A stretch of 14,397 nt of DNA. Origin: CAZZKF01 sp964654995 (GTDB taxonomy: Bacteria > Pseudomonadota > Alphaproteobacteria > CAZZKF01). Position 1 is the first letter of the stretch; every line of letters begins with the position of its first letter. Of the stretch, positions 1 to 7,090 are shown in pieces. A program made the position numbers and the translations under genes. The stretch lies in the NCBI GenBank assembly GCA_964654995.1, contig CAZZKF010000062.1, positions 1 to 14,397 of the forward strand. Direction: 5' to 3'. The notes under the pieces are model-generated. The model ran no database searches. It had not been told where the DNA came from and worked only from the letters and a program-made list of their open reading frames with translations.

Positions 1-341
1 AGCACAATGCCGTCGTAGCCGATCTTCACCTCGATGATGTCGCTCACGCCGTTGGACTTGCAGCGGGCGACCTCGGACGGCTTGATCTTGCGCGAGGCAT
101 CGGCAATGTCGGGTGTGCTGTCGCCGACACCGGCGCAGAAAATCTTGAATCCGCCTCCGGTTCCGGTGCTTTCCACCACCGGCGTACGGAATCCGGTGGT
201 GCGCCCGAAACGCTCGGCGACGACGGTTGCGAACGGGTAGACCGTTGACGAACCGACGATTCGGATCACGTCGCGGGCCGACGCCGGGGCGCTGAGGCTT
301 GCGGCCAGGATCAGCGCGGCGGCTGTGGTCTTGAGGTTCAT
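1..341 (-). CDS. pstS: Phosphate ABC transporter periplasmic substrate-binding protein PstS (5' part only)
   Basis: This gene encodes the periplasmic phosphate-binding subunit of the high-affinity Pst importer; only the first 113 codons lie in the window and the gene runs off the left edge. The ATG ends at 341 on the minus strand and is preceded by a strong AAGGAGG ribosome site. Residues 1-22 form a signal peptide ending in Ala-Ser-Ala. The mature part starts with the segment VIRIVGSSTVYPF (25-37), followed by ESTGTGGGF (57-65) and DIADASR (78-84). These match the phosphate-binding loops of the PstS/SphX family. The gene lies 137 nt downstream of phoR in the same direction and has its own Pho-box-like array, so phosphate starvation through PhoB/PhoR should induce it. 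The remaining pst genes probably continue to the left, which cannot be seen here. Confidence 0.9.
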   Translation of the reverse strand, partial: MNLKTTAAALILAASLSAPASARDVIRIVGSSTVYPFATVVAERFGRTTGFRTPVVESTGTGGGFKIFCAGVGDSTPDIADASRKIKPSEVARCKSNGVSDIIEVKIGYDGIV

Positions 342-421
342 GCCTTTCCTCCTTGATCGGGCGGGGCACGGCGGCCCCCTTGTCACGAGCCGCGAGTGTG
401 AACCGGCGCGGGGTCGGTTTT

Positions 422-450
422 ATGACTGTTATGTTACAGCTTCGTGACAG
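422..450 (-). promoter_or_regulatory. Pho-box-like array in front of pstS
   Basis: Read on the minus strand, three 7-bp units, CTGTCAC, CTGTAAC and CAGTCAT, lie at an exact 11-bp period with 4-nt spacers. This is the layout of PhoB binding sites (CTGTCAT-type direct repeats with 4-nt spacers). The first two units (433-450) are the best. The array starts 29 nt downstream of the phoR stop and ends 80 nt before the pstS start, so it would give pstS its own phosphate-responsive promoter separate from phoR. A CATAAA at 424-419 on the minus strand could serve as a weak -10 element. Confidence 0.75.
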
Positions 451-478
451 CCGGCCCCGACCCGCTTTGGGGAAATGT

Positions 479-1558
479 TCAGGCAGGCTGGACCGGCAGA
501 AGGACGGTGATGCGGGTGCCGAGGTCGGCGCTGCTTTCGAGAATCAGGCGGCCGCGGTGACGGTTGACGATGTGCTTGACGATGGCGAGGCCAAGGCCGG
601 TACCGCCGAGCTCGCGCGAGCGGCTCTTGTCGACCCGATAGAAACGTTCGGTGAGGCGCGGCAGATGCTCGGGCGGGATCGGGCGGCCCAGATTGTGGAC
701 AGTGAGGCGCACGCCGGCGCGGCCGAGTTCGGCCGAGCGGCCCTCGGTTTGCGCCGCGACGGTAATCGTCGTGCCGGCCTCGCCGTATTTGATGGCGTTG
801 TCGATCAGGTTGTCGAACACTTCGATCAACTCGTCGCGGTCGGCGGCGACCGGTGTCAGATCGTCAGGCACGCGCACATCGATGGTCATGTCGCGCGCCT
901 GTGCCCGTTTGGCAAGCGCCCGGGCGACATCGTCGAGCAGCGGTCCCAGCTCGACCGGATCGCGGGGCGGAATATGCTCAAGCGTCTCGAGCCTGGAGAG
1001 CGACAGGAGATCGTCGACCAGCCGCCGCATGCGCTGGGCTTCCGTCGCCATCAGATCGAGAAACCGGGCCCGGGCTTGTGGATCGTTGCGGGCTGTCGTC
1101 GCCAATGTCTCGATGGCGCTGATCAGGGTGGACAGCGGCGAGCGCAGCTCGTGACTGACGTTGGAAACAAAGGCCGAGCGCACCCGCTCGGCCTCGCGGG
1201 CGAGGGTGATGTCGGAAAAGGTCACGATGGCGGCGGTGGTTTCGCCGTCACTATCGAACAGCGGCTGTGCCTGCACCTGAAAGATGCGCCGGCCCGGCCC
1301 GGCATGCTGCCATTCGCACGCATCGTTGCGCTCACCGGCAAGCGCCCGGTCAACACTGGCCAGCACCTGCGGGTCGCGCAGGGCGAACACCAGATCGCGA
1401 TCTTCGAGGGTGTGGCCCAGAAGCGCACGCGCCGCCGTATTGGCGATCGCCACCCGGCGGGCGGCGTCGACGATGAGGGCCGGCAGCGGCAGGGCGTCGA
1501 GCAGACGCCGGGACGAAAGTTCGCCTCCCCAATTATCGCTCGCATTGTCGCGCGTCAC
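479..1558 (-). CDS. phoR: PhoR-like sensor histidine kinase, soluble form
   Basis: This is a 359-residue PAS plus histidine kinase protein, probably the phosphate sensor kinase that phosphorylates PhoB, given that pstS follows it. An N-terminal PAS-like region spans about residues 17-120. The dimerisation and phosphoacceptor segment VSHELRSPL carries His136, and the N box DNLIDNAIKY carries Asn250 and Asn254. The FERFYRVD-like segment is TERFYRVD (303-310), and the G2 region GGTGLGLAIVKHIV lies at 318-331. I chose the GTG start at 1558 because AGAGGA lies 5 nt upstream; the frame stays open to 1963 but there it overlaps the porin gene and is compositionally implausible. No membrane helix is visible, unlike E. 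coli PhoR. The G1 box reads HNLGRPI, where DxGxGI is expected. PhoR is the likeliest identity because of position and the TERFYRVD motif; an orphan kinase is less likely. Confidence 0.8.
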   Translation of the reverse strand: MTRDNASDNWGGELSSRRLLDALPLPALIVDAARRVAIANTAARALLGHTLEDRDLVFALRDPQVLASVDRALAGERNDACEWQHAGPGRRIFQVQAQPLFDSDGETTAAIVTFSDITLAREAERVRSAFVSNVSHELRSPLSTLISAIETLATTARNDPQARARFLDLMATEAQRMRRLVDDLLSLSRLETLEHIPPRDPVELGPLLDDVARALAKRAQARDMTIDVRVPDDLTPVAADRDELIEVFDNLIDNAIKYGEAGTTITVAAQTEGRSAELGRAGVRLTVHNLGRPIPPEHLPRLTERFYRVDKSRSRELGGTGLGLAIVKHIVNRHRGRLILESSADLGTRITVLLPVQPA

Positions 1559-1622
1559 TTGTATCCTCTGATGCCGAATCCCGACCGGACGCCCTGGCGT
1601 ATCAGCCCCGCAGACAGATGCA

Positions 1623-1651
1623 CCGTAACAAAACCGTAACCTGCAAGTCAC
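1623..1651 (+). promoter_or_regulatory. Pho-box-like array in front of the porin gene
   Basis: CCGTAAC, AAAA, CCGTAAC, CTGC, AAGTCAC follow one another: two perfect 7-bp repeats and one weaker unit at an exact 11-bp period. The geometry equals that of the array in front of pstS. It lies in the 191-nt divergent gap between the phoR start (1558) and the porin start (1750) and points toward the porin, about 99 nt before it. PhoB control of the porin is the natural reading. An effect on phoR from the same site is possible but not shown. Confidence 0.7.
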
Positions 1652-1749
1652 CTCCGCGTCATTTGCCGAGCTTACACCGGTTGCCGACGACCGGTCGAAA
1701 AATGGATGCGACTGGCAACATTGAATTGAGACAAGAAAGGAGAAAGGTC

Positions 1750-3138
1750 TTGGACTCCGTAATCGCAAGACATGCCCGCAGGGGGAGCGTCCTCGTTCTG
1801 ATCCTCTTCGCCCTGAGCCTTGCAGTCCGCCCGCTTCCGGCGCTGGCGTCGGAGACGGATGAAATCGCTGCGCTGAAGGCACAGCTTCAGCTCCTGCAGC
1901 AGAAGCTGGAAGCCCTTGAAGCCCGTCAGGCCGAGGCCGAAAAGGCCAGTGCTGCGGCTGCAAATAGGGTGGAAAAGATCGCCGCCAGCCAACAGGCGGC
2001 CAAGCCGACCGGCGATCCGATCAAGGTGAAGTGGGAACCGGCACCGTCGATCAAGAGCCCCGACGGCAGGTTCGAGATGAACCTGCGTGGCCGCATCTAT
2101 GCCGATGCCGCCTTCGTGTCGGACAAGGACGGCAGCCCGAACATCGACGCCACCGAGTTCCGGACCGCGCGCCTCGGCATCGAGGGCAAGGCCTGGAAGG
2201 ACATCAAGTACAAGTTCGAGGTCGATTTTGCCGGCAACAAGACGACCATCAAGGACGGCTACATCCAGTGGCACGGGCCGGCGAAGTTCACCTTCGGACA
2301 GTTCAAGACGCCGAACTCGCTCGAAGAACAGACCAGCTCGCGCTACACCAGCTTCATGGAGCGTGCGGCCTTTACCGATGCCTTCGGCTTTGCCCGCCAG
2401 CTTGGTGCCGGCATCAGCACCTCCGGCAAGATCTGGTCGGCCAACGTCGGCGTCTTCCGCGGCAATGCGAGCAGTGGCAACAAGGACGAGGGCTCGACGG
2501 TGGCCGGGCGCATCACCTTTGGTCCGAAGCTCGGCGCTGCCCAGCTTCACCTCGGTGGTTCGTTCCGTCATCGCAAGGCCGGCAAGGATCAGGCCCTGTT
2601 CCGTTATCGCCAGCGCCCGCATGCGCACCTCGCTGACCGCTTCATCAACACCGACCACATCGCCAGCAAGGACGATTTCTACGGGGTCGAGGCGGCCGCC
2701 ATTCTGGGCCCTGTCGCCGTGCAGGCCGAATATGGCTGGCTCAACGCCAATGTCGGCGCGCTCGCCCCCTCGGATCCGACCTTTACCGGCGGTTACGTCG
2801 AGGCAAGCTGGTTCCTGACCGGCGAGAGCCGACCCTATTCGGCCAGCAAAGGTGCCTTCGGCCGCCCCAAGGTCAGAAACCCGGTGTTCGAAGGCGGCTT
2901 TGGCGCGGTTCAGCTCGCCGTGCGTTATGACATGATCGATCTGTCCGATAAGACGTTCATGGGCGGCGAGCAGGACACCTATCTGGTCGGGATCAACTGG
3001 TACCTGAACCGGAACACCCGGTTCATGGTGAATTTCGCCCACTCCGACATTTCCAAGGCTTTCAATGTCGCCGCCAACGGCGTGGACGGCAAGAACAACG
3101 TCGATGCGCTGAGCCTGCGCGCCCAGGTCGACTGGTAG
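1750..3138 (+). CDS. Phosphate-selective porin of the OprO/OprP family
   Basis: This is an outer-membrane channel, 462 residues long with the TTG start chosen here, predicted to pass phosphate or polyphosphate into the periplasm for the Pst system. AGGAG at 1738-1742 sits 7 nt before the TTG, whereas the upstream in-frame ATGs at 1618 and 1702 lack a ribosome site and the first overlaps the Pho-box array. The signal peptide has basic residues RHARR (7-11), a hydrophobic core VLVLILFALSLAV and a cut after ALA at 33. An Ala/Glu/Gln-rich coiled coil covers about 35-80, as is usual in this family, and a beta-barrel with alternating residues fills the rest. The segment FEMNLRGRIYADAAF (108-122) is typical of the first strand. 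The protein ends in an aromatic residue (Trp), a BAM recognition feature. A Pho-box array and a following terminator make it a single-gene unit. Confidence 0.85.
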   Translation: MDSVIARHARRGSVLVLILFALSLAVRPLPALASETDEIAALKAQLQLLQQKLEALEARQAEAEKASAAAANRVEKIAASQQAAKPTGDPIKVKWEPAPSIKSPDGRFEMNLRGRIYADAAFVSDKDGSPNIDATEFRTARLGIEGKAWKDIKYKFEVDFAGNKTTIKDGYIQWHGPAKFTFGQFKTPNSLEEQTSSRYTSFMERAAFTDAFGFARQLGAGISTSGKIWSANVGVFRGNASSGNKDEGSTVAGRITFGPKLGAAQLHLGGSFRHRKAGKDQALFRYRQRPHAHLADRFINTDHIASKDDFYGVEAAAILGPVAVQAEYGWLNANVGALAPSDPTFTGGYVEASWFLTGESRPYSASKGAFGRPKVRNPVFEGGFGAVQLAVRYDMIDLSDKTFMGGEQDTYLVGINWYLNRNTRFMVNFAHSDISKAFNVAANGVDGKNNVDALSLRAQVDW

Positions 3139-3170
3139 CGCCGGCCTCCACAACCTCCCAGACACCTCCG

Positions 3171-3207
3171 GGGCGGGATGCCGATCAGGCCTCCCGCCCG
3201 TTTCTTT
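3171..3207 (+). terminator. Rho-independent terminator after the porin gene
   Basis: GGGCGGGA (3171-3178) pairs exactly with TCCCGCCC (3192-3199). The stem is extended inward by GCC/GGC after one mismatch, leaving a GATCA loop. The hairpin is followed at once by GTTTCTTTC. It lies 32 nt past the porin stop codon. Confidence 0.8.
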
Positions 3208-3250
3208 CGTAGAGCGCCGGAAAGCCCGAGGCCTATCATCCGGCCGGTCT

Positions 3251-3286
3251 TTCGACTACCGTCAACAATTCGCCTACGGTCAACAA
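3251..3286 (+). repeat. Two adjacent copies of an 18-bp unit upstream of the exported Rid gene
   Basis: TTCGACTACCGTCAACAA (3251-3268) is followed without a gap by TTCGCCTACGGTCAACAA (3269-3286), matching at 16 of 18 positions. It ends 78 nt before the Rid start at 3365 and comes after the porin terminator, so it is placed where an operator or activator site would be. No third copy is visible on either side. I do not recognise the regulator. The position supports a regulatory role but does not prove it. Confidence 0.7.
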
Positions 3287-3364
3287 AATGTGGCGGCGAT
3301 CGGAGCGGTGCCACGGGACTCGACCGGCGGCGATTTCGGGCGGCCAGCTTGCGAGAGGGAGATC

Positions 3365-3895
3365 ATGATGTCGGCATGGCTTGGGCGGATGCGGAAGGGT
3401 CTTGTGGCGGCGGCCATCGGCCTCGGCGCGGCGCTGATCGTCGGGCTTTGGACCGGTGTCGGTCTTGCCGATGATGGTGCGTCCGGGCGGCGGCTGATTT
3501 CCTCGGGCTCGAAGTATGAGGAGATGGCGGCGTACTCCCGAGCGGTGGTCGACGGCGACTGGATCTTCGTCTCCGGCACCGTCGGCTTCGATCCCCAAAC
3601 CGGGGGCATCCCCGAGGATTTCGATGCCCAGATGGATCGGATTTTCGCCAATATCTCGGCGGCCCTGGCCCAGGCCGATGCCAGCCTTGGCGATATCGTG
3701 CGACTGCGCGCCTTTCTCGTCGACGCGCGTTATGTCGAGGCAATGTCGCGGGGCCTGCGCAAGTATTTGGCCGACGTGCGTCCGACGAATACCACGATCA
3801 TTGTCGGCCTGGCGGCGAAAGGCGCCAAGATCGAGATCGAGGTCACCGCACTGCGCCGTCACCGTGCCGGGCCGGCAACCGAACCTGGCCGGTAG
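3365..3895 (+). CDS. Exported Rid/YjgF/YER057c/UK114-family protein
   Basis: This is a 176-residue Rid-superfamily protein with an export signal, which is unusual for a family that mostly works in the cytosol on reactive enamines and imines. The start at 3365 follows AGAGGGAG; an ATG directly after it (3368) is an alternative. Residues 4-11 are basic, 12-34 are hydrophobic, and a cut after GLA at 35 is plausible; a retained membrane anchor is the other option. The Rid domain covers about 42-164, with AAYSRAVVDGDWIFVSGT (55-72) and the family end motif KIEIEVTA (155-162). Asn142 stands where archetypal RidA has its catalytic Arg (Arg105 in E. coli), so classical imine deaminase activity is doubtful; the protein resembles the Arg-less Rid subgroups. 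It is roughly two thirds identical by eye to the cytoplasmic copy at 9793. It precedes the TonB receptor by 198 nt in the same direction. Confidence 0.85.
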   Translation: MMSAWLGRMRKGLVAAAIGLGAALIVGLWTGVGLADDGASGRRLISSGSKYEEMAAYSRAVVDGDWIFVSGTVGFDPQTGGIPEDFDAQMDRIFANISAALAQADASLGDIVRLRAFLVDARYVEAMSRGLRKYLADVRPTNTTIIVGLAAKGAKIEIEVTALRRHRAGPATEPGR

Positions 3896-3939
3896 AGACT
3901 GCCTGGATCCCTCTGTCTGACGACGGTTTGGGGCGCCGG

Positions 3940-3992
3940 CGCCGGGCCCCCGGCGGCCGATATCAGGCGAGCGCCAAATCGGCGATTTGGCG
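3940..3992 (+). repeat. Two inverted repeats between the exported Rid gene and the receptor gene
   Basis: The first repeat is a GC-only hairpin, CGCCGGG (3940-3946) and CCCGGCG (3949-3955), next to the perfect palindrome GGCGCCGGCGCC (3932-3943). The second repeat is exact: CGCCAAATC (3972-3980) and GATTTGGCG (3984-3992) around GGC. It stands out by its AT-rich arms in a GC-rich gap and lies about 100 nt before the receptor start. It could be an operator dyad. It lacks a proper T tract (GGCTCTGCGTTTTCC follows), so it is at best a weak terminator for the upstream Rid gene. Confidence 0.55.
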
Positions 3993-4093
3993 GGCTCTGC
4001 GTTTTCCTGCGTTAGGTACAGGTGAAGCGGCCGTTCGGTCTGGATAAGGCCGTGGCCAATAAAATCGCGATAACCTGGCTGGGAGGACGGTCC

Positions 4094-6916
4094 ATGCTGC
4101 AATTCACATCGACTTTGAGCGCCGCGATTGGCTTCGCGGTCATCCGCAAGGCCTGGTATTCTCTGGTCGGGGTCCTGGCGGTTACGGTCCTGATCGCCGG
4201 CGGCGTGACGGCGCAGGCAGCGCCATCGAACACACCGGGCGAATTCGAGATCGCCGCACAGCCTCTGGACTCGGCCCTCAAGACCTTTGCCGAACAGTCG
4301 CAGATGCAGCTCATGTACTCGCCGGAGGCGGTCAAGAACCTGACCACCAAGGGGGTGCGTGGGCGCCATACGCCGGAACGGGCGCTGGAGATTCTGCTCG
4401 AGGATTCAGGCCTCATCTATAAATACACCGATGACGAGACGGTAATCGTCCGCAAGGTCGAGGAAAGCATGCTGCGATCCCGCAACCCGGCGGTCAGCGA
4501 GGTCGCGCAGGTCGAGTCTGTTTCGCCGGCGGCCGCGACGGCCGTGCCGACGGTGGTGATTACCGTCAGCAATGCCGGTGCCGCCCGCGATGCGGCGACG
4601 GTGACACTGACTGCGCCCAACGGCCGCATCGAGACCGCCCGCGACGACGATCGCGACGGCGTTATCGTGATTGCCGCAGGGGCGGGCCCTGGCCTCTACC
4701 GGGTGACCGTGACCGTCGATGGCCGCAGCGAAACACGCACGGTCACGGTGCCGCGCCAGGGCCGCGTGTCCGTCGCCTTTGATCTTGCCGGCGCCCAGGA
4801 TTACGTCGGCATCGAGGAAGTCACGGTCACCGGCACCAAACGCGGCGTACAGCGTCTGCAGGACGTGCCGATGACGATCACCGCCATCCCGGAGGGCGCG
4901 CTGGAAGCGATGGGGGCCGATGATTTTGTCGATTTCGCGCGCTCGGTTCCCGGCCTCACCTTTCAGGATCAGGGTCCTGGCGACAAGTTCTACATCATTC
5001 GCGGCCTGCAATCGAAGGGCAAGGCGACCACCGGCGTCTATCTCGACGAGGCGGTGATTACCAGCTCCACCCAGACCGACGGCGACGGCGGCGGCCGCCA
5101 GCCCGACATCAAGCTGTTCGACCTGGAACGCGTCGAAGTGCTGCGCGGGCCGCAGGGAACGCTTTACGGTGCCGGGTCGATGGGCGGCACCATCCGCTTC
5201 ATCACCAACAAGCCGGACCCGACCCGCACCGCCGGCAAGATCGACGTCACCGGATCGACAACCCGATTCGGCGGCGAGAACCTTCAGCTCAACGGCATGC
5301 TGAACTTTCCCATCGTCCGCGACAAGCTGGCGATTCGGCTGGTTGGCTGGATCCGTGACGAAAGCGGCTTTATCGACAACGTCCGGCTCGGCAACAAGAA
5401 CGTCAACACCGAGAATACCGAGGGCGGGCGCATCCTGCTGCGCCTGTTCGCCAGCGAGGACTTGACGCTGACGGCGTCGGTGGTTTTCCAGAACCTGAAG
5501 ACCGGCGGGCGGCAGAGCTACTTTCCTCAGGACGGCGACCTCAAGCAGTCCGCCAATGCGGTGCTGCCGTGGAAGGAAGACTTGCAAATCTATAATTTCA
5601 CCGCTGACTATGATTTTGGCTTCGCCGACTTCGTCGCCACCACGTCTTGGTTCGAGCGGGATCTCGTGCTGACCTTCGATACCACCCCGATTCTGGCGTT
5701 CCTCGGGGTCCCCAACAAGGCCCGCACCAGCGAGCCGCAGACCAATCGCATCTGGAGTTCGGAAGCCCGGATGACGTCGAAATGGCAGGGGCCTTTGCAG
5801 GCCGTGCTCGGGGTCTTTATTCAGAGCCAGAGGCAGAGCTTTTTCTCGACCGTTCCCGAGGTCGGCGACAACGGCCTGCCGCTCAATCCGATCAACGACC
5901 TGTTTTCGCGCTCGACCAACGGCAAGCTCGAGCAGCAGGCGATCTTCGGCGAGATTTCCTACGACATCACGGAAGACCTGACGGCGACCTTCGGGGGCCG
6001 CTGGTTCCATGTCTCGCAAACCGATACCTCGGCGCTGATCGTTCCGTTCTTCCTGTTCGGCGGCGAACCCGGGCCGGGGCCGACGCTCAAGGCCAAGGAA
6101 AGCAAGTTCACCAAGAAATTCGCCCTGTCCTACCAGGCGAGCGAAGATGCCCTGATCTATTTCCAGGCGGCCCAGGGCTTTCGGGTCGGCGGCACCAACG
6201 ACACCGGCATCTCCAATGTCGTCTCGCAGTTCAACGCCGACAGTCTGTGGAACTATGAAATTGGCACCAAGACGAGCTGGTTCGAAAACCTGCTGATCGT
6301 CAATGGCACCATCTACACGATCCGCTGGAGCGACATTCAGGTCTCGGACGTCGATCCCACCGGTGGCTTCACCTTCATCAACAATGCCGGCAAGGCCCAG
6401 GTTGACGGCTTCGAGTTCGAAATCGTTGGCCGCCCGGCACGCGGTCTCGATATCACGCTCACCGGCGGCTATCAGCGCGCCCGGCTGACCCAGGATCAGC
6501 CGGCCGGCGGCGGTGGCGGTGACGAGGAAGAAGAGGAAGAGGGCGGCGTTCCCGGGCTCAAGGGCGATCGCATGCCGCATGTGCCGAAGTTCACGGGCAG
6601 CGCGGCCATTCAGTACCGCCACCCCTTGGGACAATCCGGCGACTGGGATGGCATTGCGCGCGCCGATATTTCCTATGTCGGCTCGTCGCGGACCAAGTTC
6701 CGGCCCAACGACCCGTTCTTCCACATCAAACGCTCCTATGCCCTGGTGAACTTCCGGATCGGCGTCGAGGCCGACGACTGGAATGCTTCGATCTTCATCA
6801 ACAACGTGTTTGACAAGCGCGCCGACGTAAACATCGTCGAGGGTTTTGCCGACACTTTGCAGATTTTCACCAACCGGCCGCGGACCGCGGGCGTCAATAT
6901 CAAGAAGCGGTTCTAG
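4094..6916 (+). CDS. TonB-dependent outer-membrane receptor with STN signalling domain
   Basis: This is a 940-residue receptor-transporter that should import a ligand through the outer membrane using TonB energy and report its occupancy to FecR. The ATG at 4094 follows GGGAGGA by 6 nt; an upstream GTG (4022) has no such site. The signal peptide has its hydrophobic core at about 24-38 and a cut after AQA at 42. An STN (secretin/TonB short N-terminal) domain spans about 48-120 and includes FEIAAQPLDSALKTFAEQS. An extra beta-rich segment at about 152-232 resembles a carboxypeptidase-regulatory or Ig-like fold. A TonB-box-like EEVTVTG lies at 241-247. The plug covers about 255-375, with VEVLRGPQGTLYGAGSMGG (347-365), and the barrel extends to the terminal Phe. 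A Gly5-Asp-Glu6 run (805-816) sits in the late barrel. The neighbouring sigma/anti-sigma pair supports a signalling receptor; the amine-metabolism neighbours argue against a simple siderophore receptor. Confidence 0.92.
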   Translation: MLQFTSTLSAAIGFAVIRKAWYSLVGVLAVTVLIAGGVTAQAAPSNTPGEFEIAAQPLDSALKTFAEQSQMQLMYSPEAVKNLTTKGVRGRHTPERALEILLEDSGLIYKYTDDETVIVRKVEESMLRSRNPAVSEVAQVESVSPAAATAVPTVVITVSNAGAARDAATVTLTAPNGRIETARDDDRDGVIVIAAGAGPGLYRVTVTVDGRSETRTVTVPRQGRVSVAFDLAGAQDYVGIEEVTVTGTKRGVQRLQDVPMTITAIPEGALEAMGADDFVDFARSVPGLTFQDQGPGDKFYIIRGLQSKGKATTGVYLDEAVITSSTQTDGDGGGRQPDIKLFDLERVEVLRGPQGTLYGAGSMGGTIRFITNKPDPTRTAGKIDVTGSTTRFGGENLQLNGMLNFPIVRDKLAIRLVGWIRDESGFIDNVRLGNKNVNTENTEGGRILLRLFASEDLTLTASVVFQNLKTGGRQSYFPQDGDLKQSANAVLPWKEDLQIYNFTADYDFGFADFVATTSWFERDLVLTFDTTPILAFLGVPNKARTSEPQTNRIWSSEARMTSKWQGPLQAVLGVFIQSQRQSFFSTVPEVGDNGLPLNPINDLFSRSTNGKLEQQAIFGEISYDITEDLTATFGGRWFHVSQTDTSALIVPFFLFGGEPGPGPTLKAKESKFTKKFALSYQASEDALIYFQAAQGFRVGGTNDTGISNVVSQFNADSLWNYEIGTKTSWFENLLIVNGTIYTIRWSDIQVSDVDPTGGFTFINNAGKAQVDGFEFEIVGRPARGLDITLTGGYQRARLTQDQPAGGGGGDEEEEEEGGVPGLKGDRMPHVPKFTGSAAIQYRHPLGQSGDWDGIARADISYVGSSRTKFRPNDPFFHIKRSYALVNFRIGVEADDWNASIFINNVFDKRADVNIVEGFADTLQIFTNRPRTAGVNIKKRF

Positions 6917-7012
6917 GGAGACAGTGCCATCGCCGGGTTGCTGGCCGGCAGTTGCATTCCGATGGGTGTCATGGCAGGACTGATCGGTGCCGACCAATCG
7001 ACTTTTCCGTCT

Positions 7013-7045
7013 GCCGGCCGGGTGGTGCGCGCTGATCCGGCCGGC
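7013..7045 (+). repeat. GC-rich 9-bp hairpin between receptor and oxidoreductase genes
   Basis: GCCGGCCGG (7013-7021) and CCGGCCGGC (7037-7045) are perfect inverted arms around a 15-nt loop; wobble pairs could extend the stem at both ends. It lies within the 174-nt space after the receptor stop (6916) and before the preferred oxidoreductase start (7091). No T run follows, so it is not a standard terminator. It could stabilise or attenuate the transcript, making the receptor more abundant than the downstream enzymes. A chance hairpin in GC-rich DNA remains possible. Confidence 0.5.
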
Positions 7046-7090
7046 GCCACCATGGGCCCCGCCGCGCGTCGGTGCGCCGGGATAACGGCG

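Noticed and set aside
353..1639. A 428-codon plus-strand open frame opposite phoR
   Set aside because: phoR on the other strand carries full histidine kinase motifs; the plus-strand frame has none and would cover the pstS Pho-box array.
1559..1963. N-terminal extension of the phoR frame to 1963
   Set aside because: The added residues overlap the porin coding start, show no membrane helix or domain, and no ribosome site is present, while the GTG at 1558 has a good one.
1672..3165. A 497-codon minus-strand open frame opposite the porin
   Set aside because: It is a shadow of the porin gene, which has signal peptide, coiled coil, terminator and Pho-box support.
3932..3955. The GC-only palindromes after the exported Rid gene as a rho-independent terminator
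   Set aside because: No T tract follows, and short GC palindromes are common by chance in this base composition.
3896..4093. A riboswitch or FecI-type promoter in front of the receptor gene
   Set aside because: I recognise no conserved riboswitch core and no convincing -35/-10 pair of the FecI class; start-site mapping would be needed to place the promoter.
4094..6916. Naming the receptor as a ferric siderophore receptor (FecA or FpvA type)
   Set aside because: The STN domain and FecI/FecR pair show signalling but not ligand. The neighbouring oxidase, NSS transporter and Rid genes point away from iron.
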